From the NCBI GenBank assembly GCA_030063045.1, contig JAQSEB010000073.1, positions 1 to 64,000 of the forward strand: a stretch of DNA of 64,000 nt, written 5' to 3'. Within the stretch, counting starts at the first letter, position 1, and the number at the start of each line of letters is the position of its first letter. Source of the DNA: Pratylenchus scribneri. Lineage: Eukaryota; Nematoda; Chromadorea; Rhabditida; Pratylenchidae. Positions 23,608-35,574 of the stretch are shown here, piece after piece. A program made the translations under genes and the position numbers. The notes under the pieces are model-generated. The model ran no database searches, was not told the DNA's origin, and saw only the letters and a list, made by a program, of their open reading frames with translations.

Positions 23608-25280
23608 TTATTTTCTCACTTCTTTTTCTTTGCCGCCGAGACAACATAGCATTTTCGATTTGAGTGATTTTTTCAATTTATTTTCCGATTTTTTCACCAT
23701 GTTGGATTCCAATTTATGTAAACTGTATTGTGTCCCTTTTTCGTCATACACGGAATTTGCAATAAAGAAGGAAGAGGATGAGGAGGGGAATATTTGGAAT
23801 TGTGAGGAGATTTGGGTGCTTTTTTGGGGAATTTTTTCGGCAAAAATGCTCCAAACTTTTCTATTCTGTCTTTTAATTTTAATTTTCCCTTGCTCTTTAC
23901 TTTTTTCCCTTGAGGTTCAATTCCATTCTCATTGACTTCTTCACCATGGCTTTCAATTTCATGGCTTGTGGTAGTGATCTCCGATGATTCAACTTCTGTA
24001 TTTTTAAAAATTAAATTGAATTTCATTTTTTGGTAACCTTCAATCTCTTTATTTTTATCTCCTCTTTTATGACTGTCCTTTGAAGTTTCAATTTTGTCAA
24101 TATTATTGGGCATTAAAATTTCGCTGTCGGGGCCATATGAAGATTCTATTAATAATAAATTTTCATTTAATTAATAATTAATTATTCGACCAGAGATTTT
24201 ATGAGGAGTGAGTGTATTATTTTCCTCTCCTTCTTTTGTTGCCTCCCCCAAATCCGAGGGTTCATTTTCTTCTGTGTTTTAATTTTTAAAAAATTTATTG
24301 TAATATCATTTATTATTCAACCTTCTCCAACAGCTACTTTTACTTTGTGTTTGCCTCTAGTAAAAATTCCATTTCCGCCAATTTTGAGTCGCCTTTGCCA
24401 TAAACTAGTGCCAAATGAAGATTCTAATAATAAAATTTATTAATTCGACCTTTTACTTTTTTCTTATCCTCGACATCTAAACTTTCAAATAAATTTTTCT
24501 CAAAATCATGCAAATTATATATTAATCGACGCGTCTCGTCGAGCTGATTACGATTCTATTATTGGCTTTTCATAAAATTCAAAAATAAATTAGTTATGTC
24601 CAATTTTAATATCTTATCAATTAGATGTGATATATTTTTGAAATTTTAAATTTATTTGTAATATAAATAAAATTTTTAAGTAGAGCTATAAGAGACATGT
24701 CGTTTGATATATCATTTGAATGATTTTGAGAAAATTTTATTTGAAAATTTGGACTCTTAAATCCGCTAAAATTCGAATTTTACCATTTAATTTGATCATT
24801 AAATTCATTTAAATGATGAATAAATTAATTTTAATATAGTTTTAGGCTATTTTACTAATTTGGCGCACAAAATTTGCGATGTCAAAATTTCGTGACACGT
24901 TTATTTTTCTGTGTAATTTTGGATTTTCCTAGGGAATTGGACTCGATAATAATAATTTCCTTGGATAGTTAGTTCACTTACAGTACTATATGTAATATAT
25001 TCCTTAAGGCTCACTTCATTTTAGTAAACAATTAAGCCTAGAAAAAGTGAAATTCCGCAGGGATTCTGGCCACGGAATGGCACAAGATTACCCCAAAGGC
25101 ATGAGTTGAGAAGGTTTGGGGGAATGTATTTTTATAGATAGTTCTTTAGTGGGGAATTAAATTATTTTAAAAATTACCTTCACTTTTAGTAGTTGTTTCT
25201 TTCATTCCACCAGCAATGCCGAGAATTGAAAGTAGAGTCAGCAGGGAGAAAATTAAATATTTTGATGAAAAGAGGAGCAT
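23608..25280 (-). CDS. Signal-peptide protein with modular phase 1 exons, copy 2
   Basis: Exon 1 (25178-25280) encodes MLLFSSKYLIFSLLTLLSIL and then GIAGG, a secretory signal almost identical to copy 1. Further exons are 24322-24423 (ESSFGTSLWQRR, GKHKVKVAVGEG), 24191-24271 (EENEPSDLGEATKEGEENN), 24038-24145 (ESSYGPDSEIL) and one starting at 23995 (EVESSEITTTSHEIESHGEE). All are phase 1, so modules could be lost or gained without breaking the frame; two open with ESS(F/Y)G. After about 23,880 two frames are open. One ends at 23694. The other, through NSVYDEKGTQYSLHKLESNM and a lysine-rich tail, ends at 23608 or splices from a GTGAGA donor at 23620. The second aligns better with copy 1. No known domain. 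Confidence 0.6.
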
Positions 25281-25800
25281 GACTGTGACGGATAAAATTA
25301 CAAATCCAGAGGGACTTTTAAGGGAGAATGAATTAAATGAAGATTCTGGAAAATATGAAATCTATTTTTAATGTATGATAATATGGATTACGGAAAAATG
25401 TAGTCACTACATTGTAGCCCCTAAACTATAATTCCTTTTCTTTCTCCCCCCAAACTACACTCCGAAATGGCCAAATTTTGCAGGCAATGGGTAAACAACC
25501 CCCCCCCCCCCCCCTCCCCTTCCCTATCTAGGCCCCATCCCAAGCCTCATCTATCGGTCCCAATGGCCAAACTTTTGAAGCCAACAGTGGGATTGGAAGG
25601 CACAAAGTCCCTAAGGTCAAGAAAAGGATGGGCTCAGGACCAGCAGAAGGGAGAAGCATTCCATTGATTGGATCGGCCCTCGCGCGGCCAAAATCATCCC
25701 TCAAAATGATCAAAATGGGCCAAAACAAGCTCTTCACTCCAAACAAATAGAGAAAAAAAATGCCAGCTTGGCTACGCCCGCTTCAATTGGAAGAAATGAG
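25281..25800. promoter_or_regulatory. Duplicated upstream region of the signal-peptide gene, copy 2
   Basis: This is the partner of 18337-18830. It includes a run of C at about 25,500-25,515, AGAAGCATTCCATTGATTG at about 25,655 and ATGCCAGCTTGGCTACGCCC near 25,770. No TATA box is clear to me. Confidence 0.45.
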
Positions 25801-26089
25801 GGCAAAATTTTTGGGCAAGAGAAAATATTCTTAGGAAATATAGGAAGAAAAAGAAAACAATATATGATGATGGAATGAGATGAAGCCGAGAGTAATAAGA
25901 GAGTGCCAATGCCGATGCCTAAAGGAAAGATCACAGAGGATGGAAAAAGACAAATTGATCACTAAATGTAAAGCGGCCATTCTTTAGAAGGAAAATCACC
26001 CGAGAGTAAATTTCCACCGCAGTTTTTTTCAAAAGTCAGCAGAGCAGTATGGTCTATTTCGATTTATGTCGAATATTACTTAGATTTAT

Positions 26090-28020
26090 TTAACCAGGCG
26101 GAATTATTCTTAACCAGGCGGAATTATTCTTAATCAGGCGGAATTATTCTTAATCAGACGGAATTATTCTTAACCAGGCGGAATTATTCTAACCAGGCGG
26201 AAATATTCCAACCAGGCGGAAATATTCCAACCAGGCGGAATTATTCAACCAGGCGGAATTATTCTAACCAGGCGGAATTATTCTAACAAGGCGGAATTAT
26301 TCTAACCAGGCGGAATTATTCTAACCAGGCGGAATTATTCTTAACCAGGCGGAATTATTCTTAACCAGGCGAAATTATTCTAACCAGGCGGAATTATTCT
26401 AACCAGGTGGAATTATTCTTAACCAGGCGGAATTATTCTTAACCAGGCGAAATTATTCTAACCAGGCGGAATTATTCTAACCAGGCGGAATTATTCTTAA
26501 TCAGGCGGAATTATTCTTAATCAGACGGAATTATTCTTAACCAGGCGGAATTATTCTAACCAGGCGGAAATATTCCAACCAGGCGGAAATATTCCAACCA
26601 GGCGGAATTATTCCAACCAGGCGGAATTATTCTAACCAGGCGGAATTATTCTAACCAGGCGGAATTATTCTAACCAGGCGGAATTATTCTAACCAGGCGG
26701 AATTATTCTTAACCAGGCGGAATTATTCTTAACCAGGCGAAATTATTCTAACCAGGCGGAATTATTCTTAACCAGGCGGAATTATTCTTAACCAGGCGAA
26801 ATTATTCTAACCAGGCAGAATTATTCTAGCCAGGCGGAATTATTCTAACCAGGTGGAATTATTCTTAACCGAGCGGAATTATTCTAACCAGGCGGAATTA
26901 TTCTAACCAGGTGGAATTATTCTTAACCAGGCGGAATTATTCTTAACCAGGCGAAATTATTCTAACCAGGCGGAATTATTCTAACCAGGCGGAATTATTC
27001 TTAATCAGGCGGAATTATTCTTAATCAGACGGAATTATTCTTAACCAGGCGGAATTATTCTAACCAGGCGGAAATATTCCAACCAGGCGGAAATATTCCA
27101 ACCAGGCGGAATTATTCCAACCAGGCGGAATTATTCTTAATCAGGCGGAATTATTCTTAATCAGACGGAATTATTCTTAACCAGGCGGAATTATTCTAAC
27201 CAGGCGGAAATATTCCAACCAGGCGGAAATATTCCAACCAGGCGGAATTATTCCAACCAGGCGGAATTATTCTAACCAGGCGGAATTATTCTAACCAGGC
27301 GGAATTATTCTAACCAGGCGGAATTATTCTAACCAGGCGGAATTATTCTTAACCAGGCGGAATTATTCTTAACCAGGCGAAATTATTCTAACCAGGCGGA
27401 ATTATTCTAACCAGGTGGAATTATTCTTAACCAGGCGGAATTATTCTTAACCAGGCGAAATTATTCTAACCAGGCGGAATTATTCTAACCAGGCGGAATT
27501 ATTCTAACCAGGCGGAATTATTCTTAACCAGGCGGAATTATTCTTAACCAGGCGAAATTATTCTAACCAGGCAGAATTATTCTAGCCAGGCGGAATTATT
27601 CTAACCAGGTGGAATTATTCTTAACCGAGCGGAATTATTCTTAACCAGGCGAAATTATTCTAACCAGGCGGAATTATTCTAGCCAGGCGGAATTATTCTA
27701 ACCAGGCGGAATTATTCTTAACCAGGCGGAATTATTCTTAACCAGGCGGAATTATTCTTAACCAGGCGGAATTATTCTTAACCAGGCGGAATTATTTTTA
27801 ACCAGGCGGAAATATTCCAACCAGGCGGAAATATCCCAACTAGGCGGAATTATTCCAACCAGGCGGAATTATTCTAACCAGGCCGAATTATTCTAACCAG
27901 GTCGAATTATTCTAACCAGCAGGCGGAATTATTCTAGCCAGGTGGAATTAAAAATCAGAACAGGCGGAATTATTCTAACCAGGCGGAATTTAAAATCAGA
28001 ACAGGCGGATTTATTCTAAC
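26090..28020 (+). repeat. GGCGGAATTATTC satellite, array B
   Basis: About 95-100 units of 19-20 bp, GGCGGAATTATTCTTAACCA or one base shorter, with variants (GGCGAAATT, GGCAGAATT, GGTGGAATT, CAGACGG, GGAAATATTCC). Blocks of variants recur in the same order, for example TTAATCAGGCGG then TTAATCAGACGG then two GGAAATATTCC units at about 26,130, 26,505, 27,000 and 27,145, which shows higher-order duplication. The last units near 27,940-28,010 carry an AATTAAAAATCAGAACA insertion. Confidence 0.97.
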
Positions 28021-28422
28021 TTGGCAGAATTAGATCATGTAAAATTTGATAGACCTCAGAAAGAGTTAATCTTAGGTTTAGAAGTCTGTGATTTATAAAA
28101 GTCTAAAATTTTTAACTTATTTAATAAAAAATTGGTCTAAATTTATCCTCTTCTTAAAATTTTTTAATTTTCTATTTACAATATAAAATCATTTTTATTT
28201 CATATTTTAAATTCACATATAAAAGAAAGTACATATATATTTTAAAAATTTCGCGTCAAATTTAAAGTTTGGAAAAAATTTGGGCCTATCAAACGATATA
28301 TAAAACAGGCATTTGGAAATATGTGAATAAAAATGTACAAGATTCAGAAGATTTGGTTATTTTGGTAGGAATTTGGCTTTGATTGATTTGTTTTTTTTAA
28401 AATATTATTCCAAATTATTTGA
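28021..28422. other. 3' flank of the RhoGEF locus
   Basis: AT-rich DNA between satellite B and the last RhoGEF exon. No gene is seen; it probably holds the 3' untranslated region of the minus-strand gene. Confidence 0.5.
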
Positions 28423-31400
28423 TTATAATCTGTCGACCATCAATTTCTTTCCCTTCTTTTGTGGCCTTCCAATCCCGCCAATTAAGCATTCTGTGATTGG
28501 CGGTTGTGATTGACTTCTTTGTTGTTGTTGTTGCGGATCATTTATTTGAAATTCGACACATTTTCCAAATTCTAATGCTGTTGAAGAATCAGATGGAAAA
28601 GTGTTCAATTCGTTTGGAACGTCGTTTGCATTAGCACTTGTTGTTTGTTGGCAGCATTTCTCATCGAATGTAGTTGCTGAACAAAATTTTGGGAATTTTA
28701 ATGATTAAATTCATAAATATCGTTTTTCCCAGAATAGGCTTATAATTTCTAGACCCTCGAAGAGTGATAAAAAAACTAAATTTTCATTTTTTTTCACCTT
28801 AAAATCCTTAAAAATAATCTTCTATTAGAGAATAGTCTTCCATTGAAAAACCTTGGTATTACTATTGGGGCTATTTGCTTTCCCTTATGAATAGGTTAAA
28901 ATTAACATTAGTCTTATAAATAATTGGCTAGTCTACCCGAATTTTGTGCATAGACCAATTCTCAGCAATCATTTTTATTTTATTATCAAAAGTTTAGAAG
29001 ATTTTAATATAAAAATAATTGATTAACAAACATAATATAAATTGGCCCGAAAGTTATGGCGGTTTTGGCTTATTCTGACCTTTTTTATATTAATTTTTTT
29101 GTGAATTTCGATCAAATCTTATGAATTCTTTCTCTAATCAATTTATTACAATTTGAGGCTATAAAAATACTATTTTCATTGCCCATTCTCTAATAATTCC
29201 CCATGGGATATTAAAAGGATTCTTTAAATTTTCTTTTTTCATTTCCTTACCAGAAGAGGATGTGGACGATCGACTCGAATGAACTGAGGTGCTACAACTG
29301 CTTCCGGTGGCCACATTCCCATCATCGGATGAACTTGTCGTGGTCCAAGACTGGGGACGGGCGGATTTGTTTCCAATTTGTGGGCATTGGAAATTTTTCA
29401 GCTGTTCGGCCGCTGCTTCCTCGGCCATTTTCTGCTGCTGTTGTTGATTGTGATGATGCAAAACGGTCAACCGGGCCAGTCGTTGAATCCATTTTGGTCG
29501 GGCCCTTTCGTCCACCGGTTGAATGGCATAAATTGAGGTGTCATTGTAATCCCACAATTCAAATCGATCGGCGGAGTCCCGGGAACATTCGGCAAAGCCA
29601 AGGGATGGAATTAGGATGCACAGTTTATGTTCATAATATTCCGAAGCGAATTGGACCGATTGAATGCGTTTTTTGCAAAAGAGGACGCCGCCATCGAAGA
29701 GGAATCTGAAAAAAGAGAATAAAAAAGAAGACATTTTTTTCCTTTACTTTAAAAATTTTTCTATGTTTTTTAATTAAAAATTATAAAAAAGTCTCCTATT
29801 CATGAATAATAAAAATACTTAATTCCTTTTTATCTTAGACGGAAAAAAAAGATTTGCCCTAAGTGAGGATCGAACTCATGACCTTTCTTGATCATGGGAC
29901 TGGCTCCCTACCTACTGCGCTATCGAGGTCTATGGAGTTGTTTCTATCTTTGTGTTTTTAATTTGTTAATAAAACAATTGGCCATTCAATTTAACGAAAA
30001 CAAAAATAAAATAAATTTTAATGATTTTGGGGTGCTAAATTTTCCTGGGTTTCTTGATAAAAAAAAATAGAATCGACAAAACTATCAAAATATAATTGAA
30101 TTGTCAGTCAGAAATAAATTTGTACTTGTTTAGATGACTATTGTGTAATTTTAAACTTTTTCGGCAATGGGGATTTACATTAAATTTATTTACAATAATT
30201 TTTCCCTAGGGGCAATTTTTGTTTTTTAAATAATTTTCCCCAAAAACTCACAAATGTCTTTTCTGCAATTTCCCTTTTGTTCCTCTCCGTGTTCCTCCAT
30301 TCATTCCTCCTCCCATTGCTGTTGTTTGTCCACCGCCGCCGTTGCTATCATTCAATCCCACGCTGGAACTTTTTGCCCTTTTGTAAACGTAGACTTGGCA
30401 TTCAGTTTGAAGGCGAAGTGGGCCCAATAGGCGTAAATCCCCGGGGAATCCCAAAATATGCAATTGTTCCATGTCGGCGTTGATTTGGGCCAACAAATCC
30501 AACATTGAGGCCAAAGCGGATTGGACTGGGAGAGATTGTTCATCGGGACAATGTCGAATCAGCTCTTTCAGCAATAATTGATATTTCTGAAATAATGAAA
30601 AGTAAAATATGGAATTTGGTGAAAAAATGGAAATAATTATTAATTTACTAAAAAATGTTGAATCAAAAAAAGTGTAAAAATTGGAATTTTTTGATATAAA
30701 AATTTTTAGGCCAAATCAGAAAATTTCTATCCGGTTATAAGCCTAACTCTATCCTAATATAAACAAAAGTCATAACATTTCCCTATGACCAAATTAAATG
30801 ATGTTAAAAATTATTTTTGTAAATTGATTTTATAAAATTCCTTTTCCTTTATATTAATTTATTAAAATTAATTGTATTTAAAATGGAAAAATTATTTTTA
30901 AAAAAACAAACCGTAATGCGCTGAATTGGTTTGAGAAGATAGGCAGATAATGGAAGTGGATGGCCGGCACGCCGTTGGCATTCCTTAAAAAATGAAAATT
31001 AAATCATTAAATTAAAGGTTATTTGCTTTAAAATTAAAGGAAAATAAATTTTTAAATTTATTGGTTTATGTCAAAAATGCCAAAAATTCAATTTTAGTTA
31101 GACCAATGCTTTTGACATCAATTTTAGATAATTTTATGCCCTATAAAATGTCATCATTAGGGAGAGAATTTTTATAGGTCGAAAAAATTGCAAAATTGTG
31201 TCTATTTAGGTTTTCAGATATTTTCTCAAAAATATAAATTGAAGGGAAAAATTTTTGGCGAAAAATTTACAATTTTTTATATTTTAATAATTAAAAATTA
31301 ACCATGAAGAATTTATTTTGATCAATTCCATGCTCAATCCTCAATGCTTCACTGATTGGTTTATTCCGGCAAAATGTTCTATACAGGGAAAATAGGCGTT

Positions 31401-33038
31401 GCCGTTGAGCCGGGCTGGACAAAACCGACGAAATTCCCTCGACCGAATCCGAATTTTGTTGGAGTGCCGGCAAAAATAGGGAATGATGGAATTCATGCTG
31501 AAAATTGTATGAATTTATTAATGTCATATTTTTGAATTGAAAGAACGCAAATTGTATAAATCAAAGTTTGCTATAATTTGAAGGTTTTTAGGTCATAATA
31601 ATTTTTTTTATTTATAGGCCAAAAATCATTTGTTTTATTTCAAAGAGCAGAGAATGGTGGCAATTACCAAAAAAACGTTTTAAAATTTGTTTTTATTTAA
31701 ATTTGGTTCACCCTAAATCCCTCATTGTCATTGGCAAATAAAAACTGAACCAATTAAAATTGGTTCAGTTTTTATTGAGGTAAAAATGCTAGAAACAATT
31801 TTGGATTTTTAGATATTATTTTGGCTAGCAAATATAAATAATTTATTTCATCATTTTCTACTCTGACTTCTGACAATATTGATGATTTTGATTGACTTTC
31901 CAATAAATAAAATATTTATGAATTATGACTCAAAAAACCTTGAGAATTTATACAAAATGCGCCGATTTCAAACACCAACCAGTTCACGAATGTTCCCAAA
32001 CAGAATGTCGGTTTGGCCGCGGAGTGAGCCAGGGAGTGTGCTGCTTCCGGCCAAATCCAATGCTTCAAAAGGTTGCACATAATAGTTGAGAATTTCACCA
32101 AGTTCCCGGACGTATTTGCGCTCTGTGTTTAACTGAAAAAATAGTGGAAAAATTAATTTGGTTTCAATTTGAATTTTATATCAAAAAACTCGTTTAATCT
32201 CAAGGTTTTTTTGGGACATTGTTAATGGTAAAATAAACAATAAGTATTCATACGTTTTATACATCCCATCTAGTTTTGCACTGATTAAAAATACAATGGC
32301 TGAGTCAGCTCATAGACATCCTAGATTATCAATTATGCTTATTCTTTTCGGCATGATCGATTTAATTGGGAAAATGGGAAATGCCCATTTTGGCTAGTGA
32401 ATAGATTTGTTTTAAAGCCATATTTTAATTGGCCATAAATTAGGTTAAAACCGATTTGAATTGACATATTGAAACCGACTATAATTAATCGATTCAGCCA
32501 TACATTAATGCTATAGCCGTAATAAGATTGGCTGTAAAATTTTAACCGAAATTGACCACCAAATAATAAATTTATTCCCCAAAAACCTTGAGATTATGCG
32601 ATTTTTCCGACCATAATTGATTTAATTATTTTCCATTTGTTAAAAAACAAACCAATTCATCCAGCACAAAATTGAGTTTGGCATTTTCGCCACCCTTTTC
32701 CATTGTGGATGGATTGCATGTGCATGGCGTTTCGACGGAATTGGCCCGATGGATCAGTAAGGCATCGGCAGCAGTCGGTGAACACAAATCCGGAGGAGGA
32801 TAAGCCGATGAAGGCTAAAAATTGTGATAAAATTTAAGAAATTGGATTTTTTTTATATATTTTTAACCCAAAAATGTACCTCCCATTGATTAAAATAATG
32901 CCATTCATTTTCTAATTGAAAATCCATCTTTTCCCCATCTTCATAGGATTGATTGTAAAATTCGGAATAAGCTGCGATTTGATGCCTTTTTATTGATCGA
33001 AATGAACTCAACAGCACTTTTGGCATTTGGCGTTTCAT
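28423..33038 (-). CDS. Dbl-family Rho guanine-nucleotide exchange factor, DH-PH half (MCF2/MCF2L-like)
   Basis: Exons are 32880-33038, 32653-32814, 31980-32132, 31303-31497, 30912-30983, 30252-30586, 29251-29705 and 28423-28676, all in phase. The DH domain, which catalyses GDP-GTP exchange on Rho GTPases, begins LNTERKYVRELGEIL, continues through LFGNIREL and the NKPISEAL segment, and has the diagnostic SAYLLKPIQRITKYQLLLKE. A PH domain follows, with KRHLFLFDGGVLFCKKR, FELWDYNDTSIYAIQP and a final helix RPKWIQRLARL. The tail is rich in Gln and Ser. Sequence order and wording match vertebrate Dbl/Dbs. The first exon starts with ATG directly after an in-frame stop, so it may begin a separate short transcript. 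It faces a GC-rich divergent promoter candidate. The protein would act at the inner plasma membrane on Rho/Rac/Cdc42-type GTPases (family knowledge). Confidence 0.9.
29855..29929 (-). pseudogene. Decayed tRNA-Met (CAT)-like sequence
   Basis: The minus strand contains TAGCGCAGTAGGTAG (D-arm box A) and GAGTTCGATCCTCAC (T-arm box B) with a CAT triplet in the anticodon loop position, as in nematode elongator tRNA-Met. The anticodon stem pairs poorly, the base before the anticodon is C and not T, the D stem has mismatches and the acceptor ends do not pair at the first position. It lies in the intron between 29705 and 30252 of the RhoGEF gene. Probably a tRNA pseudogene or tRNA-derived element. Confidence 0.65.
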
Positions 33039-33749
33039 TTATTAGCATTTATTTTAGTAGGGAAATTGTGAGAATTTGCGGAGGAGAAAATTTGGTTAGC
33101 TAAATCAGTAATAAAGGATTAAAAATAAAAATATTTTGCGCGAATAAAAATCTTAAATTTCTTTGGTTTCGATTGGATAAAGAATTTTAAAAATTAATCG
33201 AAAAAAATTAAAAAAAGATTTTTGTGAAAATTCTGGTTTAAAAACCAGCGAGTTATTAAACAACCTAACTTATACTGAAACTAGCCAAGCTTAAACTAAA
33301 CAATAAAAAAAGGTCTAATTTAATAGGAAAATTAAACAAATTTTGAGTTCTTTGGACTGCATGAAAAAATGGCAATAAGTAAGGTGGTAAAATTGATTCA
33401 CGGAATCTGTGCGCGGATTGTTTGCGTGCGGGTGCGGGGTTTCCTCAAAAATATCTTCGTTGCAAAAATATCTAACGTTAAATGTCTTCAATGAGAAAAA
33501 TAGTGTGTAAAATAAGAAGATGAGATAAAAAGAGAAAGCGATTTTAATTTAGGTTTTAGGTTAGGACGTAGGACGCGCGAGGCGCGTGGAGTCTGGAGTG
33601 GAAGTGGTTTTGTTGGTTTTGGTTCCTCGCTCCTCCGTTAAATTATTAAGCCCATCTATCTTTAGTAAATGATTTTGCCGTGAATAAATTTACTCAATAT
33701 TTAGATATTTAGATTTAATTAAATCCAAAAATCATTTGACTTAAAATTG
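33039..33749. promoter_or_regulatory. Candidate bidirectional promoter
   Basis: These 711 bases separate the ATG of the DH-PH half (minus strand) from the ATG of a plus-strand gene. Two GC-rich patches stand out in an AT-rich setting, around 33,405-33,440 (GTGCGCGGATTGTTTGCGTG) and 33,565-33,635 (GGACGCGCGAGGCGCGTGG). The layout fits divergent transcription. No experimental or motif proof is available from the sequence alone. Confidence 0.4.
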
Positions 33750-35363
33750 ATGGAAGACAGCGAACAGAGAAATGAAATTGAAGAATGTTGTGCCGAACAA
33801 ATTGTTGTGGCGACTACAAATGAAAATGTGAGAAAGCGAGGAATGGAGGAAATGGTTTAATTTAATTTTTATTTAAAAAATTTTGATTTAATTAATTTAG
33901 TCGACTTCTTCATTGAACAACAATAATCCAACGAATGAAATTAGAAGCCCACCGAATAAAAAGGCAAAGAAGAGGTTTGAAAATTATTCAATTAAAAAAC
34001 TTGTTGAAAAAATTATTAGAATCAAAACAGTTTTTGTTCACATTTTTAGAAAATTTTAATTATTTCTAATTTTTAATTTACAGGATTAATTTCCATGCTT
34101 TTTTGCCGGATTGCTTGGATTGGTTCAAACGACCAGAATTGGCCCAATCCCCGCTGAACACCGCCTCATATGCACTCCATCAACATTGTTATCGACAATT
34201 ACATGGGAAAAAGGTGAAACCGCGCACAATTCGGAAATTGGTGTTTACACGTCGAGATGGGCAGACCATTCTGGAAAAGGATGGAACTGTGATTCCAATT
34301 GCCGAGGTCAATCCACCAGACTATATCCACGGATTTGAGGAGATTATTTTCTGGTAATATTTTACATTGATTCAAATAATTTGAGCCTATTTAATTCAGT
34401 TGTTTCGACGATCAAGTTTTGCAATTTGTGCGGAAAATTCTATCATTGCTCAAGAAGAAAGAAGTCGAATTAAATTTCAATTGTGAATTATTTCATCGAA
34501 CATTTGGCATTGGCACAAATAATTGGGACCCAATCAGAAAACTGATGGAATTGTTGGCGCCAAAAACAAACAAATTGAACTTTTGGGAAGAAAATCCTCT
34601 GAATTTTCCCACTGATTTTTACAATTTCGACTGCCAATTTCCCAACTTTATTTTTGGCCTTCAATCAATTGACATTTTTTTGGACTGCGGGATGGGCATT
34701 GGTTTACTTGTGGACTGGTTGACAACACCAATGGAGGATTACAAACAAAAAATGCTGGAAATTCGATTCGGTTGGAATTGTCATACACAGTCATTAATTT
34801 GTGATGTCAAGGAGGTAAGCAATGAGAACTTCTTGGTAGGCTGGAAAATTTTGGAAACAAATAGAATTTAAATAACAAAAATAAAGAAAAGATGTCTTAA
34901 AAAGATTTAAAAAATGGTATCACTTTTTAGTAGTAATTTGATGTATGATTATGATGAGCTCGGTTTTTCGATATCTTGCTTTGCCAAAAATCTATTTAAT
35001 TGATACAAAAAAATACAATTTGACATTTAATGAATCGACTGGATTTCCCATTTTCATATTCTTTATTTTAAGGAATTCGTCGATTCTACTATGCCAGCCA
35101 ATTTCATCATTTTGGTGCATTATGATGAGGACAATGTGGAAGAAGATTTGGATGATGAGGAAGAGGAGCAAACTGAATTTTAGGATTTCAAAATTGAGAA
35201 TAAAGAAACGGGCGAAGTGCTGGAATTGCAGCGGAAATTGGACAAAGATTATTTGATTGTTCGTCGCAAAAATGATGGCAAACCAACACCAAAAATCGAT
35301 GAATTGGAAGATCAATTTGAATATGGGAAAACAACGATTTGGATTGGAAGAAGAATATATTGA
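33750..35363 (+). CDS. Unrecognised protein nested in the RhoGEF locus, with a 48-nt in-frame optional intron
   Basis: Exons are 33750-33827, 33901-33974, 34084-34353, 34400-34814, 35073-35135 and 35184-35363, with matching phases. The N-terminus is MEDSEQRNEIEECCAEQIV and then SPPNKKAKKR, a likely nuclear localisation signal. The middle has KPRTIRKLVFTRRDGQTI, IHGFEEIIFCCFDDQ, LFHRTFGIGTNNWDPI, SIDIFLDCGMGIGLLVDWL and FGWNCHTQSLICD, a compact Trp/Phe/Cys-rich fold I cannot name. The C-terminus is DFKIENKETGEVLELQRK to GRRIY. The last 48-nt stretch (35136-35183) encodes an acidic run and ends in TAG, and is bounded by GT...TTTTAG, so splicing decides between two C-termini. Expression opposite to the host locus is inferred from strand. 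Confidence 0.65.
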
Positions 35364-35574
35364 AAGTTATTATTTTGTTTTGTTTATCACATGAATTTTG
35401 GTTGAATGAAAAATAATTTATCAAAAATAAATAATTTCTTGATTTTAAATGCTTGGTGTTGATGAATTGGTTAGGAAAATTGAAATTGATTATTTTTCTG
35501 CATAGTGTTTAAATTTGCAGAAAATACTTGAAATTACCAAATATAACGGTTTAGTGTTTTGTAATAGCCCCAAA

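Noticed and set aside
26090..28020. Possible CRISPR-like array
   Set aside because: Units are contiguous with no unique spacers, and the setting is eukaryotic with introns.
29260..29709. Plus-strand open frame of 149 codons
   Set aside because: Antisense of the PH-domain exon of the RhoGEF.
29855..29929. Functional tRNA-Met
   Set aside because: Mismatched anticodon and acceptor stems and loss of T33 make a working tRNA unlikely.
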